Part shown: piece after piece, positions 36,722-45,282 of the stretch
Layout of the letters: every line of letters starts with the position of its first letter
Position numbering within the stretch: the stretch's first letter is position 1
DNA from: Sporosarcina limicola
Lineage (GTDB): Bacteria; Bacillota; Bacilli; Bacillales_A; Planococcaceae
Assembly: GCF_014873855.1 (NCBI RefSeq)
Contig: NZ_JADBEL010000006.1
Coordinates: forward strand, 67,058 to 131,057
Reading direction: 5' to 3'
DNA: 64,000 bases
Position numbers and translations under genes: made by a program
The notes under the pieces: model-generated
Told to the model about the DNA's origin: nothing
Database searches by the model: none
The model's input: the letters and a program-made list of their open reading frames with translations, nothing else

Positions 36722-38476
36722 ATGGCAAAAAGCAGATTGATTGTCGTCGGCGGCGGACTAGCCGGTCTGATGGCAACTATCAAAGCGGCTGAAGACGGTA
36801 CGCCGGTTGACTTGTTCTCAATTGTACCGGTTAAACGTTCCCACTCTGTATGTGCCCAAGGCGGTATCAACGGTGCAGTTAATACGAAAGGGGAGGGCGA
36901 CTCGCCTTCAATCCACTTCGATGACTCTGTATACGGCGGTGACTTCCTTGCGAACCAGCCACCAGTCAAAGCAATGACGGATGCAGCACCAGGAATCATC
37001 AGTTTATTGGACCGGATGGGCGTTATGTTCAATCGGACGCCAGAAGGACTTCTGGATTTCCGACGTTTCGGAGGCACGATGCATCACCGTACTGCTTTCG
37101 CAGGTGCGACAACAGGACAGCAACTACTATACGCACTAGATGAGCAAGTTCGGAAATTTGAAGTAGACGGACTCGTTCAGAAATATGAACACTGGGAATT
37201 CCTTGGCGTTGTTCTTGATGAAGAAGGTGTTTGTCGCGGTATTAAAGCGCAAGACATGAAGACAATGGAAATCAAAGCATTTAGAGGCGACTCAGTTATT
37301 ATGGCAACAGGCGGACCTGGAATCATCTTCGGGAAAACGACAAACTCTGTCATCAATACAGGTTCGGCAGCTTCTATCGTCTATCAACAAGGAGCCGACT
37401 ACGCAAATGGGGAGTTCATCCAAATTCATCCGACGGCAATCCCTGGTGACGACAAGCTTCGTCTCATGAGTGAATCCGCTCGTGGTGAGGGTGGACGTGT
37501 CTGGACTTATAAAGACGGAAAGCCTTGGTACTTCCTTGAAGAAAAGTATCCGGATTACGGTAATCTAGTGCCCCGTGATATTGCAACCCGTGAAATTTTC
37601 GACGTTTGTGTTAACCAAAAACTCGGTGTAAACGGTGAAAATATGGTCTACCTGGACCTTTCGCATAAAGATCCAAAAGAGCTTGATATCAAGCTGGGTG
37701 GAATCATTGAAATCTATGAGAAATTCACAGGCGACGATCCACGTAAATTACCAATGAAAATCTTCCCAGCTGTCCACTATTCAATGGGTGGACTATGGGT
37801 CGATTATAATCAGCAAACAAGTATCCCAGGACTATTCGCGGCCGGTGAATGTGATTATTCACAACACGGAGCGAACCGTCTTGGTGCAAATTCACTCCTT
37901 TCAGCAATCTACGGCGGTATGGTCGCAGGACCGAATGCTATTCAATACATGAAAGGTTTAAAACGTTCTGTGGAAGATCTTCCTTCAACAATCTTCGACG
38001 CTGCTGTGAAAGAAGAGCAGCAGAAGTGGGATGATACACTCAAAATGAATGGTACGGAAAATGCGTATGTTCTTCATAAAGAACTTGGTGAATGGATGAC
38101 AGATAACGTAACAGTAGTTCGTTATAATGATAAATTACAAGCGACAGACGATAAAATCGTGGAGCTTCTTGAACGTTATGAAAACATCAATATTACTGAT
38201 ACGCAGCTATGGTCTAACCAAGGCGCAACATTTACGCGTCAGCTGAAAAACATGCTATACTTAGCTCGAGTTATCACTCTTGGTGCACTTAATCGTAATG
38301 AAAGTCGTGGAGCCCATTACAAACCGGACTTCCCGAACCGAGATGATGAGAACTTCTTGAAAACGACGATGGCGAAATTTGATGGACAGTCTGCACCAAT
38401 CTTCCGTTATGAAGAAGTAGACGTTTCCTTAATCCCGCCACGTACACGCGATTACTCCGCGAAGAAAGGAGATTGA
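36722..38476 (+). CDS. sdhA: Succinate dehydrogenase flavoprotein subunit
   Basis: 584 residues. FAD-binding VVGGGLAGLMATIKAAE (about 8-24), the FAD-linking histidine region FGGTMHHRTAFAGATTG (about 113-129), the active-site segment HPTAIPGDDKLRLMSESARGEGG (about 236-258) and GLFAAGECDYSQHGANRLGANSLL (about 365-388). It oxidises succinate to fumarate. I start at the ATG at 36722, 8 bp after GAGGAG. Confidence 0.96.
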   Translation: MAKSRLIVVGGGLAGLMATIKAAEDGTPVDLFSIVPVKRSHSVCAQGGINGAVNTKGEGDSPSIHFDDSVYGGDFLANQPPVKAMTDAAPGIISLLDRMGVMFNRTPEGLLDFRRFGGTMHHRTAFAGATTGQQLLYALDEQVRKFEVDGLVQKYEHWEFLGVVLDEEGVCRGIKAQDMKTMEIKAFRGDSVIMATGGPGIIFGKTTNSVINTGSAASIVYQQGADYANGEFIQIHPTAIPGDDKLRLMSESARGEGGRVWTYKDGKPWYFLEEKYPDYGNLVPRDIATREIFDVCVNQKLGVNGENMVYLDLSHKDPKELDIKLGGIIEIYEKFTGDDPRKLPMKIFPAVHYSMGGLWVDYNQQTSIPGLFAAGECDYSQHGANRLGANSLLSAIYGGMVAGPNAIQYMKGLKRSVEDLPSTIFDAAVKEEQQKWDDTLKMNGTENAYVLHKELGEWMTDNVTVVRYNDKLQATDDKIVELLERYENINITDTQLWSNQGATFTRQLKNMLYLARVITLGALNRNESRGAHYKPDFPNRDDENFLKTTMAKFDGQSAPIFRYEEVDVSLIPPRTRDYSAKKGD

Positions 38477-38481
38477 CGTAA

Positions 38482-39288
38482 ATGAGCAACAATAATACAG
38501 CCGTACAGGATCGCCAACAGCAGACTGCACAGAAAACTGTCCTTTTTGATGTTCGTCGTCAGGATACTGCTGATTCGCAGCCTTATTGGGAAAGTTTTGA
38601 AATAGAATATAGACCAAATATGAACGTCATTTCTGCTCTAATGGAAATTCGTCGTAATCCGGTCAATAAAGAAGGTAAGAAAACCACACCTGTTAACTGG
38701 GACATGAGCTGTTTGGAAGAGGTTTGTGGAGCGTGTTCGATGGTTATCAACGGACGTCCGCGTCAATCTTGTACAGCGCTTGTAGATCAGTTCGTACAAC
38801 CAATCAAACTGGAACCGATGAAGACATTCCCGGTTGTCCGTGACTTGATTGTTGACAGAGAATTTATGTTTGATTCATTGAAAAAAATCAAGGCATGGGT
38901 TCCAATTGATGGGACATATGATCTTGGAGAAGGACCCCGTATGCCTGAGCGTAAGCGCCAATGGGCATATGAACTTTCAAAATGTATGACGTGCGGCGTA
39001 TGTCTTGAAGCATGCCCGAACGTTAACGACAATACGAACTTCATGGGGCCTGCGCTTCTATCACAAGTCCGTCTGTTCAATACGCATCCGACGGGTGCAA
39101 TGAACAAAGACGAACGACTAGCGACACTGATGACAGACGGTGGAATTGGAGAATGCGGGAACTCACAAAACTGTGTTGTTGCTTGTCCAAAAGGAATTCC
39201 ACTTACAACATCGATTGCTGCGATGAACCGCGCAACGAATGTCCAAATGTTTAAAAACTTCTTCGGAAGCGACCATATGGTAGACTGA
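38482..39288 (+). CDS. sdhB: Succinate dehydrogenase iron-sulfur subunit
   Basis: 268 residues. [2Fe-2S] ligands in CLEEVCGACSMVING and the following C (about 75-97), then the [4Fe-4S]/[3Fe-4S] ligands CMTCGVCLEACP (about 171-182) and CGNSQNCVVACPKGIP (about 228-243). About 20 residues at the N-terminus are extra and Gln-rich. GAAAGGAGA precedes the ATG, 5 bp after the sdhA stop. It relays electrons from FAD to the haem subunit. Confidence 0.96.
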   Translation: MSNNNTAVQDRQQQTAQKTVLFDVRRQDTADSQPYWESFEIEYRPNMNVISALMEIRRNPVNKEGKKTTPVNWDMSCLEEVCGACSMVINGRPRQSCTALVDQFVQPIKLEPMKTFPVVRDLIVDREFMFDSLKKIKAWVPIDGTYDLGEGPRMPERKRQWAYELSKCMTCGVCLEACPNVNDNTNFMGPALLSQVRLFNTHPTGAMNKDERLATLMTDGGIGECGNSQNCVVACPKGIPLTTSIAAMNRATNVQMFKNFFGSDHMVD

Positions 39289-39298
39289 TTTTAGTCTA

Positions 39299-39335
39299 AA
39301 CCCCTGCGAGGCAAATTTGCCTCGCAGGGGTTTTT
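39299..39335 (+). terminator. Terminator after sdhCAB
   Basis: Perfect palindrome AACCCCTGCGAGGCAA-AT-TTGCCTCGCAGGGGTT followed by TTT. Confidence 0.93.
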
Positions 39336-39342
39336 ATCGTCG

Positions 39343-39422
39343 TCTCGTGCGAAGCGACTGATCTTTCATCCAATAGATCACTCCCACTAGCAAGGCGACC
39401 GAATTTGTCGGCGAAGCGACTA
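39343..39422. repeat. GCGACT-type phased repeat, short array
   Basis: GCGACT or GCGACC cores at 39354, 39395 and 39416 with a degenerate unit (GATCACT) near 39376, again spaced about 20 bp. It is related to the array at 1-200 and, like the CTGATA array, sits right next to a terminator. Confidence 0.6.
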
Positions 39423-39495
39423 AAGGGAGATAGACTTTATTTGGATAAAAGTATTTTCGATTCATTATAAAGGGGATATCTGTTAGACTAATAAA

Positions 39496-39511
39496 ATGAA
39501 CGATCATTCAT
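39496..39511. promoter_or_regulatory. FadR-type operator before ysmA
   Basis: ATGAACGATCATTCAT differs by one base from the perfect palindrome in front of fadR (ATGAATGATCATTCAT). It lies 25 bp before the thioesterase start, at the place expected for the transcription start region. Confidence 0.65.
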
Positions 39512-39535
39512 TTTATTTATAGGAGGAATTATACG

Positions 39536-39991
39536 ATGAGGGCAACTTACATAAAAGATTTGTCAAAATGGACATCGGAATTTACATTCTCAGTACCGGT
39601 ATCCGTTCGATTTTCGGAAACAGATATGTTTGGTCACTTGAACAATACGGTGACGTTTGCGTATTTTGAGTATGCAAGGATTGAATATTTAAAACATATC
39701 AACCTCATGAACAGCTGGCTTGATTCTGCCGGTGATACGATTCCCGTAGTTGCAGACTTACAATGCGATTATTTGAAGCAAGTTTTTTTCGATGAAGCAC
39801 TGGCTATTTTTGTGAAAGTAAACACAATTGGGAAAAGTTCTGTTGATATTCATTACATGGCGAAGAACGAAAAAGGAGACATTGTTTTCACTGGACGCGG
39901 ATCAATTGTGCAGATTGGAAGGCAAACTGGAAAAAGTGTTTCATGGACGGAGGAAGAGAAGGCGCAATTTGTCAACGAAAAGATCAAGTAG
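39536..39991 (+). CDS. ysmA: Acyl-CoA thioesterase, hot-dog fold (YsmA)
   Basis: 151 residues of the 4-hydroxybenzoyl-CoA thioesterase type. The signature VRFSETDMFGHLNNTVTFAYFEYARIEYL (about 24-52) contains the catalytic Asp/Glu position (D in ETDMFGH). It hydrolyses acyl-CoA or acyl-ACP esters. The FadR-like operator upstream ties it to fatty-acid metabolism. GGAGGAAT precedes the ATG. Same position as ysmA in B. subtilis, between sdhB and gerE. Confidence 0.85.
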   Translation: MRATYIKDLSKWTSEFTFSVPVSVRFSETDMFGHLNNTVTFAYFEYARIEYLKHINLMNSWLDSAGDTIPVVADLQCDYLKQVFFDEALAIFVKVNTIGKSSVDIHYMAKNEKGDIVFTGRGSIVQIGRQTGKSVSWTEEEKAQFVNEKIK

Positions 39992-40052
39992 CCGGCACAG
40001 CCTGCATCACCTTCACATATTTTAAAGTGAAAGTGGATAGGAGGGGCGCGTC

Positions 40053-40277
40053 TTGACAGAAGAATCTAAACATCGTTCCTTGCTCACAGCAAGAGAGCGG
40101 GAAATCTTTAATCTACTCGTTAGCGATAATACGACAAAAGATATTGCGGGGCGGCTCGGAATTAGTGAGAAGACTGTTCGGAATCATATCTCGAACACAA
40201 TTCAAAAACTCGGGGTATCCGGTAGGGCGCAAGCGATTGTTGAATTATTACGGCTCGGGGAGTTACAATTGTATTAA
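40053..40277 (+). CDS. gerE: Spore germination/coat transcription factor GerE
   Basis: 74 residues, identical length to B. subtilis GerE and nearly all one LuxR-type helix-turn-helix: LTAREREIFNLLVSDNTTKDIAGRLGISEKTVRNHISNTIQKLGVSGRAQAIVELLRLGEL. It is the last regulator of the mother-cell cascade and controls late coat genes, so the organism sporulates. TTG start after GGAGGGGCG. It has no receiver domain, as is normal. Confidence 0.95.
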   Translation: MTEESKHRSLLTAREREIFNLLVSDNTTKDIAGRLGISEKTVRNHISNTIQKLGVSGRAQAIVELLRLGELQLY

Positions 40278-40479
40278 TAGGGATGTCCGTTGAGAACGTG
40301 AAAAACGAGGCGGTTGAGTTGTATTATGACTTGCGATAAAGATTTTAAGATATGTATCTAGTGAACGTTTGACAACTATTTTTCAGGACTTTTTAGACAT
40401 CAACATAAAAGGTATTGCCTTACACGCTAAAAAGGGTGACAATAGGTAGACAGTAATCGTTTTCAGGGAGCTGGTTTAC

Positions 40480-40938
40480 TTGACGGAGCATAGTTCATCA
40501 AATCATCAATATACTGAAGAAGTAGCGCATATGGAAAAGGAATTGAGGTATATTTCAGGTATCATCAAACAACAAGGTCGTAGAATTCTTAGTAATTATA
40601 CGATCACGCCGCCGCAGTTTGTTGCATTGCAGTGGTTGTTTGAACACGGCGATATGACAATTGGGGATCTTTCTAACAAGATGTATCTCGCTTTTAGCAC
40701 AACGACGGACTTGGTTGATCGAATGGAAAACAATAACCTTGTGAAGCGGGTTCGCGACGAACAAGATCGACGTGTCGTGCGAATTCATCTTTTAAGTGAA
40801 GGCGAACGTATTATCGAAGAAGTAATTGATAAGCGTCGTGTTTACTTAAACACGGTTTTAGCAGATTTCGATGAACAACAAGTGGAGAATTTTTCTAACC
40901 TGTTAACTAAACTACATCATGAGATGAAAAAGGATTGA
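40480..40938 (+). CDS. ysmB: MarR-family regulator (YsmB)
   Basis: 152 residues. Winged helix at about 55-110 (MTIGDLSNKMYLAFSTTTDLVDRMENNNLVKRVRDEQDRRVVRIHLL), with dimerisation helices at both ends. B. subtilis has ysmB beside racE; here it precedes racE directly with the gene ends touching. TTG start, with GGGAG 9-10 bp upstream. Ligand unknown. Confidence 0.85.
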   Translation: MTEHSSSNHQYTEEVAHMEKELRYISGIIKQQGRRILSNYTITPPQFVALQWLFEHGDMTIGDLSNKMYLAFSTTTDLVDRMENNNLVKRVRDEQDRRVVRIHLLSEGERIIEEVIDKRRVYLNTVLADFDEQQVENFSNLLTKLHHEMKKD

Positions 40939-40946
40939 GGATACCA

Positions 40947-41741
40947 GTGAAAGCACCAATCGGAATTATCGATTCGGGTGTTGGCGGTCTGACTGTCGTA
41001 AAAGAGATGCTCGAGAGACTACCCAATGAACGAATTATCTATATAGGCGATGCTGCACGTTGTCCTTATGGGCCGCAACCGGCAGATGAGGTTCGGAAGT
41101 TTACAATTGAGATGGCAACAACACTTTCCGGAATGGGGATAAAAATGCTCGTCATTGCCTGTAATACAGCTACTGCTGTTGCGCTTAATGACATCCAGGA
41201 ACAATTTCCATTTCCGGTAATAGGAGTGATTGACCCTGGAGCACGTGCGGCGGTCAAAGCTTCAGTGGTAGGAGAAATTGTAGTTCTCGGAACAACTGGA
41301 ACAATTAACAGTGGTGCGTACGACGATGCTATTCATGTTCTATCGCCGAATGCAAAGGTTCATCCACTTGCGTGTCCAGAATTCGTACCAATTGTTGAAA
41401 GCGGTCAGTATAAGTCAGAAAATGCGCGTGTCGTTGTTTCGAATGCACTTCTCGCACTTGCCGAAAAAGATTTTGATACAGCAATATTAGGTTGTACGCA
41501 TTATCCTCTTTTACAAGACCAAATCAAAAATTTCTTGCCGAATAACGTGGAGATCATTTCATCGGCCGTAGAGACGGTGAGTGATGTCGAACGGGCACTA
41601 CTTTCGAATGGTATTGAGCATACAGTAGATAGTAAACAGGAAACGATCTTCTATACGACGGGGGATACAGAAAAGTTCCACCAAATCGTCACAGACTGGC
41701 TATCGATTAAAACCCCCGATGTAAGGCATATCACTTTATAA
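40947..41741 (+). CDS. racE: Glutamate racemase
   Basis: 264 residues. Catalytic cysteines in VIACNTATAVAL (about 70-81) and LGCTHYPLLQ (about 182-191), with the N-terminal IGIIDSGVGGLTV (5-17). It makes D-glutamate for peptidoglycan. GTG at 40947 with GAGG upstream matches the homologue N-terminus better than the TTG at 40935, which overlaps ysmB. Confidence 0.94.
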   Translation: MKAPIGIIDSGVGGLTVVKEMLERLPNERIIYIGDAARCPYGPQPADEVRKFTIEMATTLSGMGIKMLVIACNTATAVALNDIQEQFPFPVIGVIDPGARAAVKASVVGEIVVLGTTGTINSGAYDDAIHVLSPNAKVHPLACPEFVPIVESGQYKSENARVVVSNALLALAEKDFDTAILGCTHYPLLQDQIKNFLPNNVEIISSAVETVSDVERALLSNGIEHTVDSKQETIFYTTGDTEKFHQIVTDWLSIKTPDVRHITL

Positions 41742-41742
41742 A

Positions 41743-41780
41743 ATCACCCGGAATGTCCTAAAAGGATATTTCGGGTTTTT
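41743..41780 (+). terminator. Terminator after racE
   Basis: ACCCG-GAA-T-TCC / GGA-TA-TTTCGGGT imperfect stem, then TTTT. Confidence 0.75.
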
Positions 41781-41842
41781 GCGTATATGAAATGGGTTAT
41801 GATAAGATGAATGCGCAATCTGAATGATGGAGGGTACTTAAT

Positions 41843-42598
41843 ATGAGACATGATGGAAGAACGGCCGATATGATTAGGCCAGTCACAATAGAAACAGATT
41901 ATTTGATTCATCCGGAAGGGTCAGTCCTTATTTCGGTCGGGAATACGAAAGTGATTTGTACTGCAACAATAGAAGAAAGAGTGCCACATTTTTTACGTGG
42001 AAGCGGTAAAGGATGGGTGACGGCTGAATACTCTATGCTGCCACGTGCAACGGGTCAAAGGACGCAACGTGAGGCTTCAAAAGGTAAAATTGGTGGCCGA
42101 ACGATGGAAATACAACGATTGATTGGACGGGCATTGCGTGCAGTTATTAATTTGGAGGCACTTGGTGAACGTACGATTTGGATTGATTGTGATGTGATTC
42201 AAGCCGATGGGGGAACTCGTACTGCTTCGATAACGGGTGCATTTGTAGCAATGGCCATGGCGGCAGCAAAATTGCACGTCGAAAAGGGATTAGCACAATT
42301 TCCTATTTCAGATTTCCTGGCGGCGACAAGCGTAGGGAAGACGAGTGAGGGAGAGCTTATTCTCGACCTTGATTATGTAGAGGATTCAGCGGCTGCAGTC
42401 GACATGAACGTCGTCATGACAGGTGGAGGCGCATTCGTTGAGTTGCAAGGTACAGGCGAGGAGTCTACGTTTACGCGTGATGAAATGAATGGACTTGTCT
42501 CGCTAGCAGAAGAGGGTCTCAAACAGTTATTTACGATTCAAAAAGAAGCACTTGGCTCAGTCGCACAACTTATCAATCCGGTAGGAGGTGTTGAATGA
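41843..42598 (+). CDS. rph: Ribonuclease PH
   Basis: 251 residues. Phosphate-dependent 3'-5' exoribonuclease that matures tRNA 3' ends. Typical features: [16 protein letters not shown] at the start, [16 protein letters not shown] (about 52-67), the phosphate-binding RTASITGAF (about 126-134) and [20 protein letters not shown] (about 175-194). GGAGGGT precedes the ATG. Unlike B. subtilis, no gerM lies upstream. Its stop overlaps the next start. Confidence 0.95.
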   Translation: MRHDGRTADMIRPVTIETDYLIHPEGSVLISVGNTKVICTATIEERVPHFLRGSGKGWVTAEYSMLPRATGQRTQREASKGKIGGRTMEIQRLIGRALRAVINLEALGERTIWIDCDVIQADGGTRTASITGAFVAMAMAAAKLHVEKGLAQFPISDFLAATSVGKTSEGELILDLDYVEDSAAAVDMNVVMTGGGAFVELQGTGEESTFTRDEMNGLVSLAEEGLKQLFTIQKEALGSVAQLINPVGGVE

Positions 42599-43212
42599 TG
42601 AAAGAAGTGTTGATTGCAACAAATAATTTAGGCAAAGCAAAAGACTTCGAAACATTGTTCAAACCATTCGGTGTAAAAGTTCTTACATTGAATGATATAG
42701 ATGGAGCTATCGACGTCGAAGAGGCTGGCGTAACGTTTGAGGAGAATGCAATCTTGAAAGCTGAAACGGTCGCACGCCTCCTTGGAAAAGTCGTTATAGC
42801 AGATGACAGCGGACTTGAAATCGATGCACTGGGTGGTGCGCCAGGCGTGTACTCAGCGCGCTATGCAGGCGAAGGGAAGAATGATGATGACAATATCGAC
42901 AAAGTGTTGCAAGGGCTTGCTACGACGCCGTACGAGGCTCGTGCAGCGCGCTTCCGTTGCGTACTAGCGGTGGCTGGTCCTGGTATTCAAACAGAAACGT
43001 TTTCAGGTAGCTGTGAAGGGCTGATTCATCATGAACGAAAAGGGACAAATGGTTTTGGTTACGATCCAATTTTTTATGTCCCGGAAATTAATCGGACGAT
43101 GGCAGAGTTGTCGCCTGAAGAAAAAAGTGCAATCTCACATCGTGGAGCCGCTCTTTCTGAATTAAAATCAAAGCTTCCGCAATTTTTGAACAGCGTGGGT
43201 GAGAACAGTTGA
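42595..43212 (+). CDS. rdgB: XTP/dITP pyrophosphatase (YsnA, RdgB/Ham1 type)
   Basis: 205 residues. Substrate loop [12 protein letters not shown] (8-19) and the metal/base-binding [26 protein letters not shown] (about 64-89), plus [12 protein letters not shown] and [10 protein letters not shown] near the end. It removes deaminated purine nucleotides from the pool. It overlaps rph by 4 bp and ysnB by 4 bp, giving the conserved rph-ysnA-ysnB operon. Confidence 0.95.
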   Translation: MMKEVLIATNNLGKAKDFETLFKPFGVKVLTLNDIDGAIDVEEAGVTFEENAILKAETVARLLGKVVIADDSGLEIDALGGAPGVYSARYAGEGKNDDDNIDKVLQGLATTPYEARAARFRCVLAVAGPGIQTETFSGSCEGLIHHERKGTNGFGYDPIFYVPEINRTMAELSPEEKSAISHRGAALSELKSKLPQFLNSVGENS

Positions 43213-43709
43213 AGCTGGTCGTCATGAGTGATTCGCACGGTGATATGGAAACGGTGAGAGCCGTTTCCGCGCTGTCTGCGGATGCGATTTTTCATTGTGG
43301 AGATAGTGAACTGTCATTCAATGACCCTCTTCTGCATAAGATGTATTGTGTACGTGGGAATTGTGATTGGGACTCGGATTATCCATCGTCTGTTGTCATT
43401 GAAGTGAAAGGCAAGATTGTTTTGGTTGTACATGGGCATGAACACGATGTGAAGCATTCATTGTTGCCACTCTATTATGCAGCACTAGAACATGGAGCAG
43501 ATATCGTCCTATTCGGCCACTCCCATCTATACGGTGCGGAAATGAAAGAGGGAATTCTATTCGTTAATCCCGGGAGCACAATGCAACCTCGAGGTGGAAA
43601 ACAAGCGACATATGCAGTGATTGAATGGGATGAGATGGTGCGTGTAACGTTCAAAAACAGGATGCATGACACGGTCGATTTTGTGGAAATGAATAACTTT
43701 GAAAAATAG
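43209..43709 (+). CDS. ysnB: YfcE/MJ0936-type metallophosphoesterase (YsnB)
   Basis: 166 residues. Metal-binding motifs: MSDSHGD (5-11), FHCGDSEL (about 29-36), RGNCDW (about 49-54), HGHEH (about 76-80) and FGHSHLYG (about 101-108), and the PGS motif NPGSTMQPRG (about 118-127). Family members are phosphodiesterases of uncertain substrate. TTG start overlapping rdgB. It is the last gene before the tRNA and the accessory region. Confidence 0.9.
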   Translation: MKLVVMSDSHGDMETVRAVSALSADAIFHCGDSELSFNDPLLHKMYCVRGNCDWDSDYPSSVVIEVKGKIVLVVHGHEHDVKHSLLPLYYAALEHGADIVLFGHSHLYGAEMKEGILFVNPGSTMQPRGGKQATYAVIEWDEMVRVTFKNRMHDTVDFVEMNNFEK

Positions 43710-43782
43710 TGTTGACTTTTGGTCCAGTTCTATTTATACTAAAGTTTGTCGTTAGCGATTGATTGCGAAACACGAAACACTT

Positions 43783-43856
<74 letters not shown>

Positions 43857-43895
43857 TTTATAGTGCTAAAACAGTTAAATGTGAATCAGATTAGG

Positions 43896-43940
43896 AACGT
43901 TTGAAACCCTGTTGCAACAAGGTTTCAAACGTTTTTTTAT
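43896..43940 (+). terminator. Terminator after tRNA-Arg
   Basis: AACGTTTGAAACC / GGTTTCAAACGTT perfect stem followed by T7. Confidence 0.92.
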
Positions 43941-44093
43941 TTTTGTTGGAATCCGTTTGAATTTGATAGAGAATGAAACTTCGGTATACAAAAAGTGATG
44001 CCTTTTTGAAGGTCGTTGATGAGAAGATGATGTTTGAATTTCTAAATAAAAAGTAATTTGGTATACTATTGAAAGAAGAAGGAGTGGTTGCAG

Positions 44094-44846
44094 GTGAAAA
44101 TAACATATCTCTCTGTTATGGAACAAGAACGGAAAAATCAGTTTAAAAATGGATTGTATGACTACGTGACCGTTACGATGGCTTATGATACAAGTAAGAT
44201 CGAAGGTAGCACATTGACGTTGTCTGATACTCAATCATTGTATGAACGCAATCTTGTACCAACGGGCGGTCACAGTGTAGATGATATTATCGAAAGTAAA
44301 AATCACTTTGAATTAGTTAGTTTCATGTTAGATACGATGGAGGAACCCTTTACCGAACGTTTGATTAAAGAATTTCATCAGATGTTGAAAAAAGGGACAA
44401 CGGACGAAAAAAGGTATGGTGTCGGACGTTATAAGGGCATACCTAACATTGCGGGCAACCAAAAGGTGGCTCAACCCTATGAAGTTCCTGAATTGATGGA
44501 AGGCTTGTTAGAAAAATATAACCTTTTACCATCTGTCGATTTAGAAGATATTCTAAGTTTCCATCATCAGTTTGAACTCATTCATCCTTTCCAAGACGGA
44601 AATGGACGTGTAGGGCGAATCATTATGTTGCGAGAATCTTTGCGGAACGATGTAACACCTTTCATTATTTCTTCTGAACGGCGCGAGGAATACATTAATG
44701 GACTAAAGAAGTTTAGTGATGATTCGTCAATTTTAATGAAAGAAGCTACCTTGCAGCAAGAGGTTTTTCGTGATATTGCAGAACCTTTTATACAACACTA
44801 TAAAAAAGAAGCTACTTTCAAACGTGACAATTCCCACGACAGATGA
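44094..44846 (+). CDS. Fic-domain protein (AMP/NMP transferase)
   Basis: 250 residues. The catalytic Fic motif is intact as HPFQDGNGRVGR (about 163-174), with the upstream flap YKGIPNIAG. An N-terminal inhibitory helix motif [S/T]xxxE[G/N] is present as TSKIEG (about 28-33), so this is a self-inhibited class II Fic protein. Fic enzymes transfer AMP to target hydroxyls; roles range from toxins to phage defence (a stand-alone Fic is known as SoFic). GTG at 44094 is 9 bp after GGAG. It is the first gene beyond the tRNA-Arg. Confidence 0.85.
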   Translation: MKITYLSVMEQERKNQFKNGLYDYVTVTMAYDTSKIEGSTLTLSDTQSLYERNLVPTGGHSVDDIIESKNHFELVSFMLDTMEEPFTERLIKEFHQMLKKGTTDEKRYGVGRYKGIPNIAGNQKVAQPYEVPELMEGLLEKYNLLPSVDLEDILSFHHQFELIHPFQDGNGRVGRIIMLRESLRNDVTPFIISSERREEYINGLKKFSDDSSILMKEATLQQEVFRDIAEPFIQHYKKEATFKRDNSHDR

Positions 44847-44970
44847 ATATAAAACATCAGATTTTACTAGTCTTTCTGAAGAACAGATACAAAAGCACCT
44901 TACTACGCATCAATTATCTGTTGAAGAGTTAATCACTAATTATATTGGGGAGCCAAGGATTTATAGATGA
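44824..44970 (+). CDS. Small ORF overlapping the end of the fic gene
   Basis: 48 residues in another frame from GTG at 44824, overlapping the fic gene by 23 bp and continuing 124 bp beyond it. The composition (SLSEEQIQKHLTTHQLSVEELITNYIGEPRIYR) looks protein-like and partly helical, similar in style to small antitoxins. The ribosome site is weak. It might alternatively be the frameshifted tail of a once longer protein. Confidence 0.35.
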   Translation: MTIPTTDEYKTSDFTSLSEEQIQKHLTTHQLSVEELITNYIGEPRIYR

Positions 44971-45097
44971 TTTAATCAGTTTTTTTATGATTTCTCAATA
45001 ATATCTGGGTAGTTTATTAAGCTATGGTATGATTCACACCCAAAAAGCTAAAAACTCTCCAAAGGTCCATGGGGTGCATAAGTAATTCCATTGAACA

Positions 45098-45202
45098 CCG
45101 CTTCGGCGCTTCGTGGATGCCTCCCGTGATAAGCCTGCCAGAAAACCGCTGACAGTCTTATCACTCCGGCTACCACTTAAAAGGCGCCTTCGCTGATTGT
45201 AC
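45098..45202. repeat. Long imperfect hairpin element upstream of the IS1182-type gene
   Basis: GTGATAAG (45127-45134) pairs with CTTATCAC (about 45157-45164) inside GTGG...GCC / GGC...CCAC and an outer GGCGC...GGCGCC region. It has the look of the abundant hairpin repeats in Bacillales intergenic DNA. Part of its right end (GCGCCTCCGCT) reappears just past the transposase gene, near 46922. Confidence 0.45.
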
Positions 45203-45282
45203 ATAAAAAATCTTGTCTACAACCTTTAGAGAACGGGAAAGTGGTAAAATAGATGGTACAGCTACTAATTGGAGGTATTCCT

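Noticed and set aside
44094..44846. Calling the Fic protein SoFic
   Set aside because: The Fic motif is present, but size and domain layout were not matched to the described SoFic proteins; only the Fic family call is supported.
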